Shown: positions 5,144 through 11,952 of the stretch, piece after piece
Layout of the letters: every line of letters begins with the position of its first letter
Numbering within the stretch: position 1 is the stretch's first letter
NCBI GenBank assembly: GCA_947258675.1
Contig: CAMYJP010000122.1
Span: 1-11,952, forward strand
Length of the DNA stretch: 11,952 bases
Source of the DNA: an uncultured Desulfobulbaceae bacterium
Lineage (GTDB): Bacteria; Desulfobacterota; Desulfobulbia; Desulfobulbales; BM004
Direction: 5' to 3'
Notes under the pieces: model-generated
Told to the model about the DNA's origin: nothing
The model's input: only the letters and a program-made list of their open reading frames with translations
Database searches by the model: none
Made by a program: the position numbers and the translations under genes

Positions 5144-5929
5144 CTACAAATATATTTCTCCTTTTGCAAACAGGATTGCATGACCTGAAATCTTCACACG
5201 ATCACCTATCAGTTCACAAAAAAGCTCCCCTTTCCGGCTGGACAGTTGGCTGGCATGTAATGTGTTTTTATTCAGTCGTTCTGCCCAATACGGGATGAGA
5301 GTGCAATGAGCTGAACCTGTAACCGGATCTTCATCCACTCCAGCGTTGGGTGCAAAAAATCTTGATACAAAATCTACGGTATCTCCGGGTGCTGTAACGA
5401 TTACTGCAAAATACTCTCTTATTTTCTTAAGTCTTTCGAAATCCGGTGATAGCCGTATAATTTCATCTTCATTTTCAAAAACTGCCAACAAATCTCTTGA
5501 TGCCAATGTCATCATGGGCTTTGCCCCCAGCGCTTCGATTAAAGTATCCGCCACTTCTGTTTGAACCGGAGGCCTGGACGGAAAATCCATGGAAAGGAGT
5601 TCTCCTGACCTTTCAACCGAGAGCATCCCGCTTGCAGTGTTAAAATTAAGTACTGAAATGTTTTGATTATAATATTTGAAGAGTATGAAACCACTGGCCA
5701 AGGTGGCATGACCGCAAAGATCTATTTCCACTGTCGGAGTAAACCATTTCAGATCATAATTGCCGGATGATGTTGATACAAGGAATGCCGTTTCTGAAAG
5801 ATTATTTTCTTCAGCAATATTTTGAAGTATTTCAATGTCCAGCCAGGAATCAAGAACGCAGACGCCTGCAGGATTACCCCCGAATGGTTTTTTTGAAAAT
5901 GCATCGACCTGATAAAAGGGAATCTTCAT
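5144..5929 (-). CDS. PhzF-family isomerase/epimerase-like protein
   Basis: A 261-residue PhzF/YddE-type protein with the diaminopimelate-epimerase fold. Signatures in order: FYQVDAF at 5-11, PFGGNPAGVC at 16-24, NNLSETAFL with the catalytic Glu46, a FTPTVEIDLCGHATLAS block at 63-79, and DEDPVTGSAHC at 199-209. The family includes the trans-2,3-dihydro-3-hydroxyanthranilate isomerase of phenazine synthesis, but no other phenazine gene is present. Most such stand-alone proteins have unknown substrates, so only the fold and acid/base Glu are claimed. The ATG at 5929 gives the normal N-terminus MKIPFYQVDAF; a TTG at 5959 in frame would add ten untypical residues. The ribosome site for the ATG is weak. 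It lies between the pterin dehydratase (75 bp upstream) and the quinone reductase (54 bp downstream). Confidence 0.88.
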   Translation of the reverse strand: MKIPFYQVDAFSKKPFGGNPAGVCVLDSWLDIEILQNIAEENNLSETAFLVSTSSGNYDLKWFTPTVEIDLCGHATLASGFILFKYYNQNISVLNFNTASGMLSVERSGELLSMDFPSRPPVQTEVADTLIEALGAKPMMTLASRDLLAVFENEDEIIRLSPDFERLKKIREYFAVIVTAPGDTVDFVSRFFAPNAGVDEDPVTGSAHCTLIPYWAERLNKNTLHASQLSSRKGELFCELIGDRVKISGHAILFAKGEIYL

Positions 5930-6004
5930 AATTCTTATGTGTCCTATGCTGCCTTCCAACTGCGAACCTGTCTTGAAGTTTGCTAAAACGACAACGATAA
6001 GTGA

Positions 6005-6343
6005 TTATACCAATTGTTCATCTGTTTTGGCTGCCATTATTAAATCATTTACATGAAGCCCTTTCAGTTTGTGGGACCACCAGGTAACAGTGACTTTTCC
6101 CCATTCCGTTAAAATGGCTGGATGATGATTTTCAACCTCAGCTATGGTTGCTACTCTGTTGCTGAATGACATGGCTTCCATAAAATCATTGAATGTATAA
6201 GATTTTGTCAGCCTTTTCATGCCATCAGCTTCAATAATATTCCAGTCCGGCAGTTGTGGCATAAATTCATCTATCTCTTCTTGAGTCACCACCGGTGCAT
6301 CAATTCTGCATGGTTCACAGTGCTTACTAACAAGATCGATCAT
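6005..6343 (-). CDS. phhB: Pterin-4a-carbinolamine dehydratase
   Basis: A 112-residue 4a-hydroxytetrahydrobiopterin dehydratase (PCD/DCoH family), which dehydrates carbinolamine pterins formed by aromatic amino acid hydroxylases and is also linked to molybdopterin-type cofactor metabolism. The N-terminus KHCEPC and the segment LPDWNIIEADGMKRLTKSYTF are typical. The active-site block is present: EVENHHPAI (His73, His74), then VTWWSHKLKGLHVNDLI with His91 and the family's LxxxD ending. The start at 6343 is chosen because GGGAGGG lies 7 nt upstream; ATGs at 6349 and 6358 are too close to it or overlap it. No phenylalanine hydroxylase is nearby, so the natural substrate is unclear. It may have its own promoter in the 92 bp after norD. 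Confidence 0.92.
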   Translation of the reverse strand: MIDLVSKHCEPCRIDAPVVTQEEIDEFMPQLPDWNIIEADGMKRLTKSYTFNDFMEAMSFSNRVATIAEVENHHPAILTEWGKVTVTWWSHKLKGLHVNDLIMAAKTDEQLV

Positions 6344-6435
6344 TGCCATCCCTCCCATGAATGATTTGAATAAGGTTTCAGTTTAGTTGTATGATATTAT
6401 TCATCTTTTGCTAATACATTGCTCCAAACACCCGA

Positions 6436-8685
6436 TCACTTGAAGACGGAAACTGTAGTTATAAAAATGTAGTTCACTTCACCATACATGTGGGCTATGT
6501 AATCGTGGGCTTTTTTATCTATGGTGATACAGAATGGATGAATACCGGCTGCTTTGGCCTCTATCAGGGCATGTCGTGTATCTTCTATTGCATAATCGCC
6601 CTTGTAATCATCATAATCTTCCGGTTTGCCATCGGAGAGAGTTATCAATAAACGCACTTTGGAATCAACTTTTTCCAGCATCCTTGTGAGGTGTCTGATA
6701 GGCGGCCCCATTCTTGTGTAATCTATAGGTTTGATAGCTGCTATCCTGCCCTTTACTTCGTCGTTATAGTCCTCATCAAGTTGCTTAATATGGTACAACT
6801 CTGAACGCGTCCTGCGCATTCCTGAAAAGCCATAAATTGCATAACGGTCTCCTAAAATTTCCAGGGCTTCACTCATAAGCACCAAAGATTCTTTTAGGGC
6901 TGTGCTCACCCAGCCTTCAGTGGATGAAGACATATCCACCAGAAATACAGCAGCAATATCTCTCTCATCATTGGAAAGCCTGATATACAGATTTTCAGAC
7001 GGGGAAAGTCCGGCCCTGTGATCTGCAAGACTATCTATCAATGCATCGAGATCAATTTCATCACCTTCCTGTTGCCTTTTTACAAAACGATCCTGCATAC
7101 GCAGCATTTCAAACTGCTTTTTCAACTGGATCAAGGAACCTCTATACTTTGTCAGGGTTGAATCCATAAAAGTTGATTTTATTGGATGCAACTCCTTTTG
7201 CAGTAATTTGCACCAATTTTTTCGAAACCCGCCACGCCTGAAATCCCACTCATTATATACAACAGGGCCAGTCAGTTCCTCCCCTCCTTTCGTTTCGGGC
7301 GATTTAAAATCACTGGCAGCCCGGCCGGCAATTTCCATTGCCGAAGAAATGTATGTCGCAGGTATGTGCCCCAGATCGTCAACTATATCATTCATAAGTT
7401 GCTTGATGGTTTCAGGAACTTCCAGCTGTTGTCCATCAATGGTTATAAAATCTAATGGCTGGTTATTCTTCTGTTTCGGTCTCTCTTCATTTTGTGCTGC
7501 TTTTATTGGTATAATTGCAGTCGCATCTTGAATGTCAGTGGAAACAAGGTTTGTATTTTTTTCCTCCAACTGTTGCTGTTTTTTTTCATTAGCCTGTGCA
7601 GGAAGGAAAAGAGCAAAAGTATTGATAAATTTTTGCTTGTTTTTACTCCTCATCATCAACCGCTCAGATTCAATTTCAGCAGGCTTTATAATGCCCCAGT
7701 ACAGAGGGAACTCGATTTGATTGTAAGAATCTCCTACACCGCAGAGAAGCTGAAACAAATCATTAGCCGCAACCATGAGGTCATAGCTGTTTTTTTTAAG
7801 GCTGATGGCTGAGGAGCCAGCCGTGATCAGCTGTTTCAATGCTATAACAATTTTACTTTTACTACTTACATGTCTGGTATTTGCTTGATGAATCTCAAGT
7901 CTGTTACGTATTGCTTTACAATCCCGCATTAGACCTGGGAATCTATTGTTCATCCACCCAATCACAACTATAGACGCCATTAATTGGTAAAGATCTTGTA
8001 TGAGTACACGATCGGTGAATGACGCAATGAATTCTTTAAGGGAGATTGTGCCGTCCTTTTGTGATGTATTTATAGCTGAAAGATTCAACAATGCAGTGTG
8101 ATTTGAAAGTTGACGATCGGCAAAGACATTACAGGCCAGGAGGCCACAATGGTATGTGATTATTAGTTTGTATAACAAAAAATTATCTTCACCCTCAGTA
8201 AACAAAGATATACTTTTCGGAATAAAGATAGCTGTTGTGTCCGTATAGATGTCATCGGACGCAAAAAGATCAAGATTGCGTCCTGACATGCCCCGCGCGT
8301 AAGGCAACAACCTGCCAACAATTTCATCAAACTTTAGACCTGTTTCACCACGTATTTTGCAGAGAAAATTATTCTCGACATCCACCATAAAACTATTGGC
8401 CTGTTTGAGTCCCTGTTCCTCATAGATATCAAGAACAGCTTTTACCCAGTCTGCTAGTTGTGAAGGATGCAGACAGGTAAGACTTTCCGTCACCCGGGAG
8501 ATGAAATTATAACAGAGTGCGTGGCTGACAGGCCAGATGACACTAACTTGATTGAGTATCTCGCGTTGGGTGGCATCTTCCAGCCCTGATAAAGGTTGAA
8601 GATATTCCTCAACCTCCCATTCATTAGGTGGCAGGTTATCGGCTACTGCGTCATAAAATCTCTCTTTCAGCCTGTCAGGTACCAT
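6436..8685 (-). CDS. NorD/CbbO-type VWA-domain protein
   Basis: A 749-residue partner of a MoxR-class AAA+ ATPase. The C-terminal von Willebrand A domain (about 575-749) has an intact MIDAS: DMSSS at 584-588, Thr657 in DYTRMG, and Asp685 in LSDGKPEDYDDY. The closing GIHPFCITID...YIAHMYGEVNY pattern is typical of NorD and CbbO. The first 300 residues are helical and match the long CbbO-like architecture more than the shorter NorD (about 620). The middle (roughly 350-400) is polar, Gln/Lys/Asn-rich and probably flexible. In the family the VWA protein docks the AAA+ ring to a target metalloenzyme, either cNOR for NorD or Rubisco for CbbO. No target gene is in view, so which subtype it is remains open. 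Start at 8685 has no clear Shine-Dalgarno. It lies 65 bp downstream of the ATPase gene. Confidence 0.87.
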   Translation of the reverse strand: MVPDRLKERFYDAVADNLPPNEWEVEEYLQPLSGLEDATQREILNQVSVIWPVSHALCYNFISRVTESLTCLHPSQLADWVKAVLDIYEEQGLKQANSFMVDVENNFLCKIRGETGLKFDEIVGRLLPYARGMSGRNLDLFASDDIYTDTTAIFIPKSISLFTEGEDNFLLYKLIITYHCGLLACNVFADRQLSNHTALLNLSAINTSQKDGTISLKEFIASFTDRVLIQDLYQLMASIVVIGWMNNRFPGLMRDCKAIRNRLEIHQANTRHVSSKSKIVIALKQLITAGSSAISLKKNSYDLMVAANDLFQLLCGVGDSYNQIEFPLYWGIIKPAEIESERLMMRSKNKQKFINTFALFLPAQANEKKQQQLEEKNTNLVSTDIQDATAIIPIKAAQNEERPKQKNNQPLDFITIDGQQLEVPETIKQLMNDIVDDLGHIPATYISSAMEIAGRAASDFKSPETKGGEELTGPVVYNEWDFRRGGFRKNWCKLLQKELHPIKSTFMDSTLTKYRGSLIQLKKQFEMLRMQDRFVKRQQEGDEIDLDALIDSLADHRAGLSPSENLYIRLSNDERDIAAVFLVDMSSSTEGWVSTALKESLVLMSEALEILGDRYAIYGFSGMRRTRSELYHIKQLDEDYNDEVKGRIAAIKPIDYTRMGPPIRHLTRMLEKVDSKVRLLITLSDGKPEDYDDYKGDYAIEDTRHALIEAKAAGIHPFCITIDKKAHDYIAHMYGEVNYIFITTVSVFK

Positions 8686-8750
8686 TGGAAATTTATTATT
8701 TATTCAACTTTCTGACTTTTGCTATCTGCTTAAGTATCCCGCGATTTTCA

Positions 8751-9563
8751 TTAAAAGATAGATCGTACCATCTCATCAATTGCGCCAATCATTTCATGAT
8801 CATCCGTTACGGTCTGAGTTATTGCCGTATGACAGGCTTCCCGTCCATCAAGTCCACTCTGCATGAGTTTGCCGGCATGAATCAACAACCTTGTACTTGC
8901 TCCCTCCTGCAATCCTGAATCTTTGAGGCTTCTTGTCATTGCTGCCAAACGCACCAGGGAATCAGCTGTTCCTGCCCCAACTCCTGTCTCATGCTGAACA
9001 ATTTTTGCCTCCATTTCCGGAGTTGGATAGGTAAACTCCATTGCAAGGAAACGCTGTCTGGTCGACTGTTTAAGATCTTTTAATACAGATTGATATCCTG
9101 GGTTATAGGAGATTGCCAGCATGAACTCAGGTGGTGCGGTTAACAGCAGACCCTGTTTTTCAATTGGCAACTCTCGTCTGTCATCTGCCAAGGGATGAAT
9201 AACTACCGTAGTGTCTTTTCTGGCCTCTACTATTTCGTCCAGATAACATATGGCCCCAGCCCGCACAGCAAGCGTCAGAGGACCATCCATCCATACTGCT
9301 TCACCACTTCTGATAAGATATCTTCCGACTAGGTCACTTGTTGAAAGATCATCATGGCAGGATACTGTAATAAGCGGGCGGGAAAGCTTCCAGGCCAGGT
9401 ACTGCATGAATCTGGTTTTTCCACATCCGGTCGGACCTTTAAGGAGTAATGGGATACCATGCTCATTTGCCTGCATGGCAATTGAGAGTTCATTCCCTTG
9501 AAAAAGATAATATGGTTCATGGTCAATAATGTGCTCTTCTATCTTTTTTGCAATTTCATTCAT
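8751..9563 (-). CDS. NorQ/CbbQ-type MoxR AAA+ ATPase
   Basis: A 270-residue AAA+ ATPase of the CbbQ/NirQ/NorQ/GpvN group. Walker A is GPTGCGKT (43-50), Walker B ICYLDE (105-110), sensor 1 sits in ISYNPGYQ (Asn154), and arginine-finger candidates are in STRQRF (169-171). The C-terminal lid has GASTRLLIHAGKL. It shows the group's HDDLSTSDLVGRY substrate-loop pattern. These hexamers work with NorD/CbbO to insert metal into, or remodel, a client enzyme. The ATG at 9563 has AGAGGAAAGT just upstream, a good ribosome site. It is the first gene of the norQ-norD pair, and a promoter candidate lies at 9607-9635. Confidence 0.91.
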   Translation of the reverse strand: MNEIAKKIEEHIIDHEPYYLFQGNELSIAMQANEHGIPLLLKGPTGCGKTRFMQYLAWKLSRPLITVSCHDDLSTSDLVGRYLIRSGEAVWMDGPLTLAVRAGAICYLDEIVEARKDTTVVIHPLADDRRELPIEKQGLLLTAPPEFMLAISYNPGYQSVLKDLKQSTRQRFLAMEFTYPTPEMEAKIVQHETGVGAGTADSLVRLAAMTRSLKDSGLQEGASTRLLIHAGKLMQSGLDGREACHTAITQTVTDDHEMIGAIDEMVRSIF

Positions 9564-9606
9564 ACTTTCCTCTTATTGATAATAATTCCTATTTCAATAC
9601 GACTAT

Positions 9607-9635
9607 ATGATAAGTATGGAGACGCTGATTCGCAA
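9607..9635 (-). promoter_or_regulatory. Candidate sigma-70-type promoter of the norQ-norD pair
   Basis: Minus strand TTGCGA (9635 to 9630), a 17-bp spacer, then TATCAT (9612 to 9607), matching the consensus at 4/6 and 5/6. It would place the start site near 9600, about 37 nt before the ATPase ATG. No FNR-type box or sigma-54 GG/GC pair is seen in the 192-bp gap. Confidence 0.35.
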
Positions 9636-9755
9636 GGGAATGGTCATGCAATGAGAAGACAAACCTGCAGATAATCCATTAAGACTTCGATGATTATTGA
9701 AGGTTAATAGCTAAATCAGGAAGTAATCGATCTTGGTAAATCCTGACAGAGTGAA

Positions 9756-10073
9756 TCAGAGAGGAGGAGCAATGGTAACTATAATTCTCATATCGGTTAT
9801 AGCACGCACACCATGGGGCTCGCTGATATCAGACACTAGTATCTCGCCTGTTTTGGCAGGTATTGCAGCATCGTCTTTTCCAAGGAATTCTCCTTCACCT
9901 TCTATCACTAATATGGAGAGCTGCCCTTCAAGTTCATGTGAATGGACCGGAAAAACGATTCCAGCTGCGAGATTGAAATTAATGATCCTGAAATATGCTG
10001 AATCATGGACTAAAAATTTCTTCATGTGTTTTTGATCAAATTCACGTGTGGTGTTCAAGTCAATTTTCTTCAT
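9756..10073 (-). CDS. Small single-domain cupin protein
   Basis: A 105-residue cytosolic cupin. Motif 1 is at about 42-60 (PVHSHELEGQLSILVIEGEGEF), with His44, His46 and Glu/Gln as likely metal ligands. Motif 2 is near 76-90 (GEILVSDISEPHGVRA), with His87. This is a full small cupin barrel able to bind one metal ion; sensing or sequestering roles are common, but the specific function is unknown. The ATG at 10073 has AGAGGT 7 nt upstream. It lies 192 bp upstream of the norQ-norD pair in the same direction, and an FNR-type promoter controls it. The strong-looking GGAGGAGCAATG on the opposite strand at its 3' end is only the complement of its codons APPL. Confidence 0.85.
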   Translation of the reverse strand: MKKIDLNTTREFDQKHMKKFLVHDSAYFRIINFNLAAGIVFPVHSHELEGQLSILVIEGEGEFLGKDDAAIPAKTGEILVSDISEPHGVRAITDMRIIVTIAPPL

Positions 10074-10145
10074 ACTATTAACCTCTTATTTATTGTTAAC
10101 TGGATTAATGAAACACCTACAAAAGACTTTAGGGATTCTGTGAAC

Positions 10146-10151
10146 ATTTTA
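10146..10151 (-). promoter_or_regulatory. -10 hexamer of the cupin promoter
   Basis: TAAAAT on the minus strand, extended context ACTAAAATG. No -35 hexamer is recognisable, as expected when an FNR-type activator occupies that position. The leader to the cupin ATG would be about 66 nt. Confidence 0.5.
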
Positions 10152-10173
10152 GTATGGTTTATTCTGTTATTCC

Positions 10174-10187
10174 TTGACTTGAATCAA
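10174..10187 (-). promoter_or_regulatory. FNR/DNR-type operator upstream of the cupin gene
   Basis: TTGATTCAAGTCAA on the minus strand matches TTGAT-N4-ATCAA with one mismatch. Its centre (10180/10181) falls exactly at -41.5 relative to a start site at 10139 predicted from the -10 hexamer TAAAAT (10151 to 10146, 5/6 to TATAAT). This is the textbook class II activator layout for CRP/FNR-family regulators. The regulator could be oxygen-sensing (FNR) or NO-sensing (DNR/NNR), because these share the box. A NorQ/NorD-type pair downstream makes the latter attractive but unproven. Confidence 0.6.
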
Positions 10188-10233
10188 TTGGGAACCATAA
10201 ATACGGATACTTTCTCAGCATCGCATTCATGTT

Positions 10234-10269
10234 AATGATGTGATTTATTCAAGGTAAATCACACTCATT
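10234..10269 (-). terminator. Hairpin at the end of the Fe-S oxidoreductase gene
   Basis: TGTGATTTA (10239-10247) and TAAATCACA (10255-10263) form a 9-bp perfect stem around a 7-nt loop. The stem extends through AATGA/TCATT with one unpaired C to about 14 bp. It starts at the stop codon of the Fe-S gene, so it could end or stabilise that transcript. No U-tract follows on either strand, so intrinsic termination is uncertain. The half-sites TGTGA and TCACA are too far apart for a CRP site. Confidence 0.4.
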
Positions 10270-11443
10270 ATTTCCTACTTATAAAATTTCTCTCCCGGAT
10301 TACAGAATATTTAAATTTCTTTTTAAACTTTCTTTTCAGTAAGAGTCTATTGTAGTAGGTCATGGGCGAGGTTGAGACCTTTGCCTTTCCAGCAAGGGCC
10401 ACTTCTGGATCAAAAAGTACATCCACCATGTGAACCGTTGAACATACTTTACTGAGAAAGTGGCTGCAACCGGCGCAATAGGTCATAACCTGTAGCGTAT
10501 CTGTCTCTGTCTGTCTTTTTTCACCCCATTTTTCAGCTAATTTTTTATTAAGAAACGGTACAGCTGCACCTTCGCCGCAGCAAAGTGTTTTTTTCCCATT
10601 ATGCTTCATCTCCCTGATAGTGATATTTTTCTTTGCAGCGATAGAACGAATAGACTCTTGAACAGAAGCATCAAACCTTACGACGCAGGAATCCTGAATA
10701 GACACTGTTCCGGTTATTTCCGCCGTGTCGGGCAATCCAATTTCATTCATAGCCTCATAAACTGTTTGTGTTTTAAAATCGCTGTACTTGGAAAAAATCT
10801 TATAGCAACTGGGGCAGCCGGTGAGAATGTTTTTTATCCCTCGATTTTTTAGATACTTTTTCATCTCTCCAAACATTTCATTAAAATACCCTTGGCGGCC
10901 TAGATCATGTGATGGCTTTGTGCAGCAATCCATAACCAAGCCAAGATCCTGATAATGTTTTTCAAGATACTCAAACAACCTGAAAGTATTGAGTGGCCTG
11001 CTGCCTGTTAAGGCACATCCCGGAAAAAAAATTGTTCTACATCCCTTAGGTAGGCCATATAATGAAAACAATCTTGAGGTTCCACGACGTTCATAATTTC
11101 TTAAAGTCGCATGTTCTTTAAAATCTCCTTGACCTCGGTCAACAGCTTCACGTCTCATTTCTAAAAACATTTGATCCGGGCTGATATCCACCGGACAGAC
11201 TCCGCTACAAAGTCCGCAGATGCTGCATTCAAAAGACATCTTTAGTTTCAGCGAATCGGTTGGAGTATATTCTTCGGCAATTCTTCGCGGTGTACCATAT
11301 TTTTGTAAAAATGCGCATTCCTTAACACATAAATTGCACTCAATACAGTTTTCAGCGCAATCTTTTAAGGATTGTCCTAATCCTGATCGTACCATTCCCA
11401 GAATGGCTGCTGGTACTTCGCCTGGCTCTTTATTTCTTTTCAT
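10268..11443 (-). CDS. Fe-S oxidoreductase with two 4Fe-4S motifs and two CCG domains (HdrD/GlpC-like)
   Basis: A 391-residue protein combining an HdrC-type ferredoxin part with an HdrB-type part. Two CxxCxxCxxxC clusters lie at Cys33-36-39-43 (CIECNLCVKEC) and Cys73-76-79-83 (CSICGLCSGVC). Two complete cysteine-rich CCG domains follow: Cys143, Cys173-174, Cys210-213, and Cys253, Cys288-289, Cys323-326. In heterodisulfide reductases such domains hold a non-cubane cluster that handles disulfide chemistry; related proteins serve lactate, glycerol-3-phosphate or other electron transfers. No membrane segment is evident, so the electron partner must be another protein. The ATG at 11443 is used; an ATG at 11485 would lie in the loop of a hairpin and add 14 residues without similarity to the family. 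No good ribosome site precedes 11443, so the start is less sure than the function. Confidence 0.87.
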   Translation of the reverse strand: MKRNKEPGEVPAAILGMVRSGLGQSLKDCAENCIECNLCVKECAFLQKYGTPRRIAEEYTPTDSLKLKMSFECSICGLCSGVCPVDISPDQMFLEMRREAVDRGQGDFKEHATLRNYERRGTSRLFSLYGLPKGCRTIFFPGCALTGSRPLNTFRLFEYLEKHYQDLGLVMDCCTKPSHDLGRQGYFNEMFGEMKKYLKNRGIKNILTGCPSCYKIFSKYSDFKTQTVYEAMNEIGLPDTAEITGTVSIQDSCVVRFDASVQESIRSIAAKKNITIREMKHNGKKTLCCGEGAAVPFLNKKLAEKWGEKRQTETDTLQVMTYCAGCSHFLSKVCSTVHMVDVLFDPEVALAGKAKVSTSPMTYYNRLLLKRKFKKKFKYSVIRERNFISRK

Positions 11444-11464
11444 ATCTGTATACAAAAAATGAAT

Positions 11465-11506
11465 TACCCCGCTGCAGAAAAGCATGAGACTTCGAGCAGC
11501 GGGGTA
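11465..11506 (-). terminator. Strong hairpin plus T-run just upstream of the Fe-S gene (terminator or attenuator)
   Basis: TACCCCGCTGC (11465-11475) and GCAGCGGGGTA (11496-11506) form an 11-bp perfect GC-rich stem with a 20-nt loop. On the minus strand it is followed after ATTCA by TTTTTT (11459-11454). This looks like an intrinsic terminator for leftward transcription, yet it ends only 21 nt before the Fe-S gene start at 11443. It could terminate the ydbL-like transcript, or attenuate the Fe-S gene. Confidence 0.55.
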
Positions 11507-11522
11507 TTAAATCCTAAAAGAG

Positions 11523-11557
11523 AATAGATGGCATCACTATCAAAGCTGCCATCTATT
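11523..11557 (-). terminator. Hairpin downstream of the YdbL-like gene
   Basis: AATAGATGGCA (11523-11533) and TGCCATCTATT (11547-11557) pair perfectly over 11 bp with a 13-nt loop. It lies 26 nt after the YdbL-like stop codon. On the minus strand it is followed by CTCTTTTAGG, a weak U-tract. Probably the terminator of the YdbL-like gene, in tandem with the stronger hairpin at 11465-11506. Confidence 0.5.
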
Positions 11558-11583
11558 TGAAAGTATAAAAAAATGAATTTCTT

Positions 11584-11952
11584 TTATTTCTGGTACCAGG
11601 CCCCCTGCTCATTCTGCAACCATTCACCGGGCTTGGCGTTTTCTGCATTCTTTTTTCCTCTTTGGATACCGACAATTTCCACTGTGGTGCCGGTTTTTTG
11701 GGCAAGTATGCTATACACTTGGTTTCGGTCTGCATTTTCTGCATCGACAAGATCAACCATTTTCCTGACTTCAGTAACAAATCCCAGAAATCCCTTATAA
11801 TTTTCTCCGATAACTCCTTCCGCCTTGAGAGCAATAATTTCAGGAATGCGAGCACGCATACGCTGCTTAACATCCTCCGCAAAGGCATTAACTCCGGAAA
11901 CAAAAACCAACATAATTGCAAGCGCCAAGATGAGCCTGTATACAAATTTTGC
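11584..11952 (-). CDS. YdbL-like (DUF1318) exported protein, 5' end cut by window edge
   Basis: The frame is open to the right edge, so the true start is outside. The first visible residues AKFVYRLILALAIMLVFVSGVNAFA form most of a Sec signal peptide, with a positively charged start and a cut after AFA before EDV (shown here in part). The mature part has VKQRMRARIPEIIALKAEGVIGE, then ENADRNQVYSILAQKTG and VEIVGIQRGKK, and closes with KPGEWLQNEQGAWYQK. This is the full DUF1318/YdbL pattern of about 100 mature residues. In Enterobacteria YdbL belongs with YdbH and YnbE, which act in phospholipid transport between the membranes; those genes would be expected upstream, beyond the edge. The role here is by analogy only. 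The stop is followed by two hairpins. Confidence 0.83.
   Translation of the reverse strand, partial: AKFVYRLILALAIMLVFVSGVNAFAEDVKQRMRARIPEIIALKAEGVIGENYKGFLGFVTEVRKMVDLVDAENADRNQVYSILAQKTGTTVEIVGIQRGKKNAENAKPGEWLQNEQGAWYQK

Noticed and set aside
9576..9589. Second FNR box near the ATPase gene (TTGATAATAATTCC)
   Set aside because: The right half-site matches ATCAA at only two of five positions and it would lie downstream of the predicted start site.
9762..10035. Plus-strand frame beginning after a strong GGAGGAGCAATG start signal
   Set aside because: It is antisense to the cupin, whose motifs and ribosome site are convincing. The apparent Shine-Dalgarno is the complement of the codons for APPL at the cupin C-terminus.
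10239..10263. CRP-like TGTGA/TCACA pair
   Set aside because: The half-sites are separated by 15 bp rather than 6, so a standard CRP dimer would not fit; reported as a hairpin instead.

Overview
The window looks like a stretch of a Gram-negative, probably Desulfobacterota (deltaproteobacterial) chromosome with an integron at its left end. The guess rests on moderate-to-low GC, a two-CCG-domain Fe-S oxidoreductase of the Hdr type, a long CbbO/NorD-type VWA protein, Sec signal peptides and a lexA beside an integron integrase. It is inference, not proof.

Left end (1-3800), integron remnant. An integron-type tyrosine recombinase gene (intI, 1885-2910, + strand) is broken by an in-frame TAA and carries an 8-codon insertion next to its catalytic HxxRH motif. 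Divergent from it lies one gene cassette (270-1461, - strand). Its single gene encodes a HEPN-domain protein with an Rx4H motif, and it ends in a well-formed attC site (264-353). The first bases of the cassette at 1456-1462 are the exact reverse complement of the attC R'' box, which independently fixes both cassette ends. The 450 bp between cassette and integrase hold no gene but are packed with inverted and direct repeats, and should contain attI and the promoters. Beyond attC, a second - strand gene (CxxC protein, 34 bp from the recombination point) runs off the left edge and may be the next cassette. Just 43 bp after intI, in the same direction, is a complete lexA (2954-3583). A promoterless open frame after it may be a relic of an SOS gene.

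Middle (3767-6343), four - strand metabolic or envelope genes read leftwards: a pterin-4a-carbinolamine dehydratase, a PhzF-family isomerase/epimerase-like protein, a flavodoxin-fold NAD(P)H:quinone reductase-like protein, and an exported periplasmic protein of unknown role.

Right (6436-11952), also all - strand: a NorQ/CbbQ-type AAA+ ATPase with its NorD/CbbO-type VWA partner, preceded by a small cupin whose upstream region carries an FNR-type box placed exactly at -41.5 from a good -10 hexamer. Further upstream lie an Fe-S oxidoreductase (two 4Fe-4S motifs plus two CCG domains) and a 5'-truncated YdbL/DUF1318 exported protein at the right edge. The NorQD/CbbQO pair normally remodels a metalloenzyme (NO reductase or Rubisco), but neither is in this window. 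No rRNA, tRNA, CRISPR array or IS element was seen.
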